A DNA stretch of 10,721 nt from an uncultured Verrucomicrobiota bacterium (lineage in GTDB: Bacteria > Verrucomicrobiota > Verrucomicrobiae > Opitutales > Opitutaceae): assembly GCA_946481225.1 (NCBI GenBank), contig CAMLNJ010000058.1, positions 1 to 10,721 on the forward strand, written 5' to 3'. The position numbers were made by a program, and so were the translations under genes. Of the stretch, positions 6,657-10,721 are shown piece by piece (the stretch's first letter is position 1; every line of letters starts with the position of its first letter). The notes under the pieces were generated by a model. The model was not told the origin of the DNA, searched no databases, and saw nothing but the letters and a program-made list of their open reading frames with translations.

Positions 6657-7433
6657 CGTTACAGGCGAGCGTTTCGCGAAAGTCCGAGGCGGCGAAACGA
6701 CCGGGGCGGGGAAAGGGACGCCCCAGAGCGCGGGCGTCGCGTCCCGTCCGGGCGAGGCGCCAGGGCAGAGGCGGGCGAGCACGTCCTCGTAGCGCAGGCT
6801 GCATTGGAGCCGGCGCTGGCCTTTTTCGTCGATCTTGGGATTAAGCACAAAGACGGCTTCCGAGAAAGGCGGGCGTGATTTCATCGCCTGCGCGCGGCGG
6901 CGGGCCTCAGCGGGGGCGAGGGAGCGGTCCTTGACAATGGCGTCGAGCCGCTCGAGGTCGGCGCGGGTCACGGGGCCCCAGAGGGCGCGCCAGGCGCCGG
7001 GCTCGACGCGCGGCGCGAGGATCTTTACGAAGCGTTTTTCCCCCGGGCCGTCCTGCTCCCAGTAGCCGAGGACGAGCAGAAACGGCTCGGCGATGTCGTA
7101 TTGGCGCAGCGCGTCGCCGAGGCCGACGGGCGAACCGAACCTGGTCGCCTTCGGGTTGACGGGCAGGCCGGAGAGCGCGGGGTCGGGGAGACTATTGGCC
7201 GAGGCGGGCACGTCCCATTTCTGCGTGTATTCATTTGGTCGATACCCATCGAAGAAGGTGTCGCCGACCCAGCGCTCGAAGATCAGGCCGTGGGCCTGCG
7301 CCTCGGCGGCCGCGAGCCGCCCTGAGACCGCGAGCGGCGCGACGAGAAGGACCAGCGAAGCGAGCGAACGGCGAAGCGAGGCGCGGCAGAGGAGGGTGCG
7401 ACAGGAAGTGATGTCAGATGCTTGGGGTGGCAT
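6648..7433 (-). CDS. Predicted exported protein of unknown function
   Basis: The ATG at 7433 gives 261 residues. After about 20 unusual residues (MPPQASDITSCRTLLCRASL) comes a hydrophobic signal-like segment, SLASLVLLVAPLAVSGRLAA (about 22-41), with a possible AxA cleavage site. The mature part begins near HGLIFERWVGDTFFDGYRP. Conserved-looking blocks follow: YTQKWDVPA, GLPVNPKAT, LGDALRQYDIAEPFLLVLGY, then RFVKILAPRVEP and AVFVLNPKID. The acidic and Lys residues around FERWV, the GDALRQYDI segment and KWD recall a PD-(D/E)xK nuclease core, but this is only a guess. The frame is open to 7739, but those codons read through a palindromic repeat and an antisense of the ferredoxin gene. The start itself lies inside the repeat, so the N-terminus may be altered. 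The stop TAA abuts the ABC gene's stop with no spacer. Confidence 0.65.
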   Translation of the reverse strand: MPPQASDITSCRTLLCRASLRRSLASLVLLVAPLAVSGRLAAAEAQAHGLIFERWVGDTFFDGYRPNEYTQKWDVPASANSLPDPALSGLPVNPKATRFGSPVGLGDALRQYDIAEPFLLVLGYWEQDGPGEKRFVKILAPRVEPGAWRALWGPVTRADLERLDAIVKDRSLAPAEARRRAQAMKSRPPFSEAVFVLNPKIDEKGQRRLQCSLRYEDVLARLCPGASPGRDATPALWGVPFPAPVVSPPRTFAKRSPVTTK

Positions 7434-7524
7434 GGGCGTCCCGCCTATGTTCCGGAAGCGGGCAGGCGGGAGGCCCGTGCCACGCCGGAGACGGATCCGG
7501 CTGACATCACTTCCTGTTGCACCC
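7394..7524. repeat. Nested palindromic element between divergent genes
   Basis: The outer arms are 24 nt (7394-7417 and 7501-7524), inverted, and identical at 23 of 24 positions. The inner arms are 20 nt (7427-7446 and 7464-7483), complementary at 18 of 20 positions with one further G-T wobble. The inner stem encloses TTCCGGAA (7450-7457). Between inner and outer right arms lies another small stem, CCGGA/TCCGG. The inner part looks like a REP-type hairpin (GTGGCATGGGC and GGCCCGTGCCAC). The outer arm sequence is read in the direction of transcription into each of the two flanking divergent genes. The start codon of the minus-strand gene (7431-7433) lies within the inner left arm. Confidence 0.8.
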
Positions 7525-7632
7525 CGCGAAAGATCGGCACGAGAAATGGGATGGCCTCCGCGGCCGGGTCGGGCAAGGTTGGGCGTCGTGGATCTGGACA
7601 CCGAAAACACGATCGAGGCGGGCTTCGCCAAG

Positions 7633-7941
7633 ATGGATTTGGAGTGCGCGCGCCGGCACGCTTTTCTCTGCACGGGGCCGCAGTGTTGTTCGCGCGAGGA
7701 GGGGTTGGCCTCCTGGGAGGCCTTGAAGTCGTCCTGCAAGGCCTCCGGGGCCGCGGCGCTGCGGACGAAGGCCGATTGTCTGCGGGTGTGCGCGGGCGGG
7801 CCTTGGCTGGTCGTCTACCCCGAGGGCGTCTGGTATGGTCGCGCGACGCCGGAGCGCATCGTGCGCATCGTGCACGAGCACGTGGTCGCCGGGCGGCCGG
7901 TCGTCGAGTGGGCGATCCGCACGCGACCGCTTTGCGCGTGA
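7633..7941 (+). CDS. Thioredoxin-like [2Fe-2S] ferredoxin
   Basis: This small redox protein is predicted to bind one [2Fe-2S] cluster in a thioredoxin-like fold. The ATG at 7633 gives 102 residues beginning MDLECARRHAFLCTG, which puts the first cluster motif at the usual place. Cysteines at 13, 18, 19 and then 49 and 53 (CTGPQCCS; DCLRVC) fit the family's cluster pattern; Cys5, Cys35 and Cys101 are extra. GGPWLVVYPEGVWYGRATPE then ERIVRIVHEHVVAGRPV is the conserved C-terminal part of the fold. A longer start at 7546 (MGWPPRPG) or a GTG at 7588 cannot be excluded. The partner is unknown. The gene stands alone on the + strand and converges on the RodZ-like gene. Confidence 0.85.
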   Translation: MDLECARRHAFLCTGPQCCSREEGLASWEALKSSCKASGAAALRTKADCLRVCAGGPWLVVYPEGVWYGRATPERIVRIVHEHVVAGRPVVEWAIRTRPLCA

Positions 7942-7947
7942 CGGCAA

Positions 7948-7978
7948 AACGCGGGATCGCGCGCGAGCGCGGGGCGTT
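7948..7978. terminator. Weak hairpin between convergent ferredoxin and RodZ-like genes
   Basis: AACGC (7948-7952) can pair with GCGTT (7974-7978), enclosing a very GC-rich self-complementary stretch. On the minus strand it is followed by TTGCC after GCGTT, a short T-run. It lies in the 39-bp gap where transcripts of both genes should end. The stem is short, so confidence is low. Confidence 0.3.
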
Positions 7979-7980
7979 GC

Positions 7981-8838
7981 TCAGCGCTGGGCGCTAAAAT
8001 CGAGCTCGAGCGTGCCAGGGCCGGTGACGTTGGCGCCGCTGGCGGCGTAGCGGCCGCCCTTGAATTCGATTTGCACGGACTCGCGTGCGCTCACGGAGAC
8101 GAGCATGGGGACATTGGGAAGCGAATAGCGCTGGCCGGGGGAGAGCGCGGCGGGGAGCGGGGTGCCGGCGAGATCGCGACCGTCGGGCTTGCCTTTGACG
8201 GCGGTGATCTGGACCGGGCGCAGCGCGACGATGTATACCGACTCCGCAACCACGGCTGCCGGCGGGGCATCCGTTCCGGAGTCGGAGCGGCCGCCGATCA
8301 AGGCGACCACGCCCCAGATGACGAGGCCCAGCAGCACCACGGCGCCGACGCCGATCCAGAGGCCGTTTTTGGAAAGGAGGGCGCGGTCGAGGCCGCCGAG
8401 CGGCATGCGGGGTTGGAAAGGCGCGCGCTGGGGGGAGGGGGAGGGGGTGTCGGCCTCGGGTGTCATCGCGGCGGCCGCGGACGAAGGCGCGCTGCCGACG
8501 GAATTTTTTCTGCCGCCCGTGGAGCCGCCACCGGTGGCGTGGCTGATCTCCATCTTGCCGTAGATTTCGCGGTTTAGACCGCGACCGGCGGGGCGGCCGC
8601 CTTCGCCGAGGCCGAGCGCGAGGTAGTCGGCCACGATCTTCTCGGGGGGCAGTTTCAGAAAGTTCGAATAAATGCGCAGAAAACCGCGGATGTAGATCTC
8701 GGGCAGCTTGATATCGAATTGGTTGCTCTCGAACTTGTGCAGATAATCGCCGCGGACTTTGGTGGCTTCGGCGGCTTCACGGATGGAAATACCCTTCCGT
8801 TTGCGGGCTTCTTCTAGGCGTTCGCCGATCGTCTGCAT
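7981..8838 (-). CDS. RodZ-like helix-turn-helix membrane protein
   Basis: The 285-residue protein begins MQTIGERLEEARKRKGISIR, a Cro/XRE-type (HTH_25) domain at about 1-75 with the helix EAAEATKVRGDYLHKFE. LPEIYIRGFLRIYSNFLKL follows and is typical of RodZ and its relatives. An Ala/Ser/Pro-rich linker (about 76-155) leads to one transmembrane helix (about 159-183, GLWIGVGAVVLLGLVIWGVV). The C-terminal periplasmic region (184-285) has the beta-rich look of the DUF4115-type domain. RodZ links MreB to the envelope in rod-shaped cells, where its HTH binds MreB rather than DNA; this role is inferred here. The ATG at 8838 is the natural start. A terminator in the 75-bp gap upstream separates the gene from amaP. 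Confidence 0.85.
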   Translation of the reverse strand: MQTIGERLEEARKRKGISIREAAEATKVRGDYLHKFESNQFDIKLPEIYIRGFLRIYSNFLKLPPEKIVADYLALGLGEGGRPAGRGLNREIYGKMEISHATGGGSTGGRKNSVGSAPSSAAAAMTPEADTPSPSPQRAPFQPRMPLGGLDRALLSKNGLWIGVGAVVLLGLVIWGVVALIGGRSDSGTDAPPAAVVAESVYIVALRPVQITAVKGKPDGRDLAGTPLPAALSPGQRYSLPNVPMLVSVSARESVQIEFKGGRYAASGANVTGPGTLELDFSAQR

Positions 8839-8878
8839 GGGGTCGAGGTATGCGGGGCGCCGCGTGGGAATAAAGGCA

Positions 8879-8913
8879 GAAGTGTAAAAGACCGCGCGGC
8901 GATCACGCGCGGT
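8879..8913 (-). terminator. Intrinsic terminator directly after the AmaP-like gene
   Basis: Read on the minus strand, a perfect 8-bp stem ACCGCGCG/CGCGCGGT (8913-8906 with 8898-8891) with a 7-nt loop begins at the base after the stop codon. It is followed by CTTTTACACTTC. This has the layout of a Rho-independent terminator. It would end the asp23-amaP transcript before the RodZ-like gene, or attenuate read-through. Confidence 0.65.
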
Positions 8914-9405
8914 TCAAAAGCCTTTTGGCTCCGGAACGACGCCGACGACCTTCACCTCGACGCGGCCGACGGCCTCGGGGAGGCCGAGATTCTGGCGATA
9001 GATGTCGCCGATCTCCTGTTCGAGGTAGCCCTGGATGGCGTCGAGCTTGGCGTAGGGGCGGACCTTGAGGTGCAAGGTGGTGTGGAATTTCTTCCCGCGC
9101 CGGACGACGTGGGCGCGGGCGTGGGCGACGCCCTTGAGTTGCTCGGCGCAGGCCTCGAGGAGGCGATTGAGCGCGTGGCGTGAGATGGCGAGGCGGCCTC
9201 CGTCCGTTTGACGGAGGACCAGGCTGGATGTCGGGCGGACGAGCACGAGCACCACCCAAAGGGCGAGCGCGAGCCAGAGCAGGGCGAACTCCCGGGGTGC
9301 GTCGGCCCAGAGGGCGAGGAGGACTTCGGTCCAAACGGAGAAGTCGGTCGAGGCCGCGGGCGCGGTTTCCGCGGCTTCGACCAACGTGGCGAGAAGAGGA
9401 GTCAT
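8914..9405 (-). CDS. amaP: AmaP-like membrane anchor of the Asp23 (alkaline shock) system
   Basis: The product has 163 residues. A hydrophobic helix at about 40-57 (FALLWLALALWVVLVLV) is followed by a domain resembling the Asp23 fold: GGRLAISRHALNRLLEACAE, then HTTLHLKVRPYAKLDAIQGY and a final VGRVEVKVVGVVPEPKGF. In Firmicutes, AmaP holds Asp23 at the membrane; the same role is inferred here because an Asp23/Gls24 gene lies 16 bp upstream on the same strand. A weaker hydrophobic segment near residues 22-33 may be a second membrane helix, as in AmaP hairpins. The start at 9405 follows the neighbour's stop closely and needs no change. Confidence 0.8.
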   Translation of the reverse strand: MTPLLATLVEAAETAPAASTDFSVWTEVLLALWADAPREFALLWLALALWVVLVLVRPTSSLVLRQTDGGRLAISRHALNRLLEACAEQLKGVAHARAHVVRRGKKFHTTLHLKVRPYAKLDAIQGYLEQEIGDIYRQNLGLPEAVGRVEVKVVGVVPEPKGF

Positions 9406-9421
9406 GATCGGGCGACGTGGA

Positions 9422-9871
9422 TCAATCGGTCGCCGGCACGTCGGGCCAAGCCTCGTCGTCGTCGTGTCCCGGCGCGGCTTGGCCGGCGGGGAGACGGACG
9501 CCTTCGATGATGACGTCGACCTTGCGGACGGGTTTGCCGGTCATGGCGGCGACCTGTTTGGCGACGGCGACCTGGACCTCGTAGGCGGTCTTGCCGATCT
9601 CGGCGCCGAAGGTGACGACGAGGCGGATCTCGATGTAGTAGTTGTCCTCGGCGTCCTCGGTGACCTTGACGCCGCGGTGGTCGGCCTCGCGTTTGGCGAA
9701 GAGTTCGCTGATTCCATCGACGATGCCGCCGCCGACGCCGGCCACGCCGGGGATGCGGAGGGAGGCGAGGCGGACGATGCCGGCGACGACGTTGTGGTTG
9801 ATCTTGATGTCGCCGAGGGTGGGTTGGTCGTCGTAACGGGTGGTGGGGGTCGGATGATCGGTCGGCGTCAT
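9422..9871 (-). CDS. Asp23/Gls24 family envelope stress protein
   Basis: The ATG at 9871 gives 149 residues. The frame is open 34 codons further upstream, but that part has no family similarity. The Asp23 core spans about 18-128. It runs from TLGDIKINHNVVAGIVRLAS through PGVAGVGGGIVDGISELFAK, GVKVTEDAEDNYYIEIRLVV and GAEIGKTAYEVQVAVAKQVA to VRKVDVIIEGVRLP. This is the classical family pattern. The tail (130-149) is acidic. The family is associated with cell-envelope stress in Gram-positive bacteria, acting at the membrane through AmaP. The gene is the first of a two-gene unit with the amaP-like gene (16-bp gap). No clear promoter was recognised in the 142 bp upstream before the REP pair. Confidence 0.9.
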   Translation of the reverse strand: MTPTDHPTPTTRYDDQPTLGDIKINHNVVAGIVRLASLRIPGVAGVGGGIVDGISELFAKREADHRGVKVTEDAEDNYYIEIRLVVTFGAEIGKTAYEVQVAVAKQVAAMTGKPVRKVDVIIEGVRLPAGQAAPGHDDDEAWPDVPATD

Positions 9872-10013
9872 GATGCCGCTAGGCAACAATCCCTTGGGCG
9901 GACGGCAAATCCCAATCGCGGGGAGGTGTTTCCCGGCGCGGTATGGGAGAATTTTTGACCATTTTGCTCCCACGTGCGCCCCGCGTTGGTTGTCTTTGGT
10001 CCAATCGGCCCGA

Positions 10014-10077
10014 TGTAAGCCCGACCGCCGGTCGGGTTTTCCGGCTCTTGAGCGCCAGACCAGCGGTCTGGCCTACA
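10014..10077. repeat. Pair of inverted REP-like hairpins beside a RAYT gene
   Basis: Two 23-nt units (10014-10036 and 10055-10077) lie head to head with an 18-nt spacer. One is the reverse complement of the other at 19 of 23 positions. Each holds a 7-bp hairpin with a 3-nt loop: CCCGACC/GGTCGGG (10020-10026/10030-10036) and CCAGACC/GGTCTGG (10055-10061/10065-10071). Outer ends are TGTA and TACA. The first is followed by TTTT and could also end + strand transcripts. The pair starts 12 bp past the stop of the RAYT gene. This is the layout of a BIME-like repeat, and RAYTs are known to act on such repeats. Confidence 0.75.
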
Positions 10078-10088
10078 CCCGCCGCCTA

Positions 10089-10721
10089 TCAAGTGCCGAG
10101 CCGACGGAGACCGCGGAGGGTGGCGAAGTCGCCGCCCCAGTCGGTGAAGGCGGGGAGCGGCTTGGGCGGGGAATTTCGACGCCGGCCGGTGCGAGCGCGG
10201 TAGGTGGCGAGATGTTCGGCGACGAAGGCTTGGGTGCCGATGACGGCGCCGTCGGTGAAGTGGCGGATGCGGCAGCGGAGGACGGTCGCGCGAGGCAGGC
10301 GGCCTTTGGCTTTGAGGGTCTTTTGGAGTTCGGCCGGAGAAACCGTGCCTTCGCCCGGACGGGCGCCGGAGCCGACGCCGAAGAGGGTGAGGCGATAATC
10401 CGCCTGCGCCTTGTCCCAAGAGGGTGAAGTTTCGCCGGCCAAGATCGTGCGAAGACCGGCCTGGGCTTTATGGCCGTCGGCGACGGCTTCGCCGTAACCG
10501 CAAAAGCGGTAGTCCTTGGGATCGGAGACGAGACCGGCGCGGACGGCGTTGAGATCAATGTAGGCGGCCATCGTCTCGAGGATCTTGCCTTCGCCTTCGA
10601 CGAGAACGGATTTGAAGCGCTCGGCCCAGAGGGTGCCGTAGCGGTTGTGGGTGCGATTGAACCAGACGGAGAAGCGCTGTTTGAGCAGCTTCATGAACTG
10701 GGAGACGTCGCCCATCATCGC
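10089..10721 (-). CDS. REP-associated tyrosine transposase (RAYT; IS200-like Y1 family), N-terminal part outside window
   Basis: The frame is open to the right edge, so the start and the HUH metal-binding motif are not visible; at least 210 residues are. The visible part begins MMGDVSQFMKLLKQRF and continues FNRTHNRYGTLWAERFKSVL, a familiar RAYT/Y1 transposase block. AAYIDLNAVRAGLV follows (Tyr at about residue 53 of the visible part), matching the YIxxNPVxxG motif where the catalytic Tyr sits. Then come WDKAQADYRLTLFG and a C-terminal region ending GAVIGTQAFVAEHLATYRAR and a Pro/Arg-rich tail. The usual NP is NA here. RAYTs are domesticated single-copy enzymes of REP repeats. An inverted REP-like pair lies 12 bp beyond the stop. 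No frameshift is seen, so it may be active. Confidence 0.85.
   Translation of the reverse strand, partial: AMMGDVSQFMKLLKQRFSVWFNRTHNRYGTLWAERFKSVLVEGEGKILETMAAYIDLNAVRAGLVSDPKDYRFCGYGEAVADGHKAQAGLRTILAGETSPSWDKAQADYRLTLFGVGSGARPGEGTVSPAELQKTLKAKGRLPRATVLRCRIRHFTDGAVIGTQAFVAEHLATYRARTGRRRNSPPKPLPAFTDWGGDFATLRGLRRLGT

Noticed and set aside
7399..7524. CRISPR-like array suggested by the repeated 24-mer
   Set aside because: There are only two copies, in inverted orientation, and no regular spacers.
7093..7632. Upstream in-frame extension of the ferredoxin gene
   Set aside because: It runs antisense through the exported-protein gene and the palindromic element. The ferredoxin fold begins just after the ATG at 7633.
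7507..7947. A minus-strand open frame of 146 codons opposite the ferredoxin gene
   Set aside because: It has Arg/Pro/His-rich shadow composition, while the + frame has the ferredoxin cysteine motif.
10640..10700. RAYT suspected of having lost its catalytic Tyr, because KQRFSVWFN has Phe where some relatives have Tyr
   Set aside because: The catalytic Tyr of known RAYTs lies in the later YIxxNP motif, and AAYIDLN retains it.

Overview
The window is GC-rich bacterial chromosome. The likely source is Verrucomicrobiota, probably an Opitutales/Opitutaceae-type genome. This is an inference from three things: the gene mix (PssA, DnaN, an Asp23/AmaP pair, a RodZ-like protein and a RAYT transposase), start codons that mostly lack Shine-Dalgarno sequences, and GC-rich hairpin repeats between genes. 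No rRNA, tRNA, CRISPR array or prophage was seen.

Region 1 (1-2083, + strand) holds the 3' part of a phosphatidylserine synthase gene (pssA) and a complete dnaN, the DNA polymerase III sliding clamp. They are separated by 366 bp. That gap carries a long interrupted inverted repeat which could fold into a branched RNA. A good hairpin terminator follows dnaN.

Region 2 (2084-4146) has a palindromic repeat, an unrecognised three-helix membrane protein on the + strand, and a convergent minus-strand gene. The minus-strand gene has the layout of a GspB/PulB-like secretion accessory protein. A gap with two further palindromes follows.

Region 3 (4147-7524) has a secreted endonuclease/exonuclease/phosphatase (EEP) family protein with a C-terminal extension. 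It is divergent from an ABC ATPase of the ModF/YlmA type. The ABC gene converges, with no spacer at all, on a predicted secreted protein of unknown function. The start codon of that protein lies inside a nested palindromic element.

Region 4 (7525-9871) has a small thioredoxin-like [2Fe-2S] ferredoxin (+) converging on minus-strand envelope genes: an Asp23/Gls24 protein, then an AmaP-like membrane anchor, then a RodZ-like HTH-membrane protein. A strong hairpin terminator directly after the amaP stop suggests that asp23-amaP is a two-gene unit and the RodZ-like gene has its own or read-through transcription.

Region 5 (9872-10721) has a pair of oppositely oriented REP-like hairpins next to the 3' end of a RAYT (REP-associated tyrosine transposase) gene, which runs off the right edge.

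The + strand changes from C-rich on the left (pssA, dnaN) to G-rich on the right, even in + strand genes there. The change falls around 2.6-3.3 kb. This polarity is the one seen at replication origins, but no DnaA-box cluster was found. The most unusual objects are the structured element upstream of dnaN, the nested palindrome at 7394-7524 and the RAYT/REP pair.
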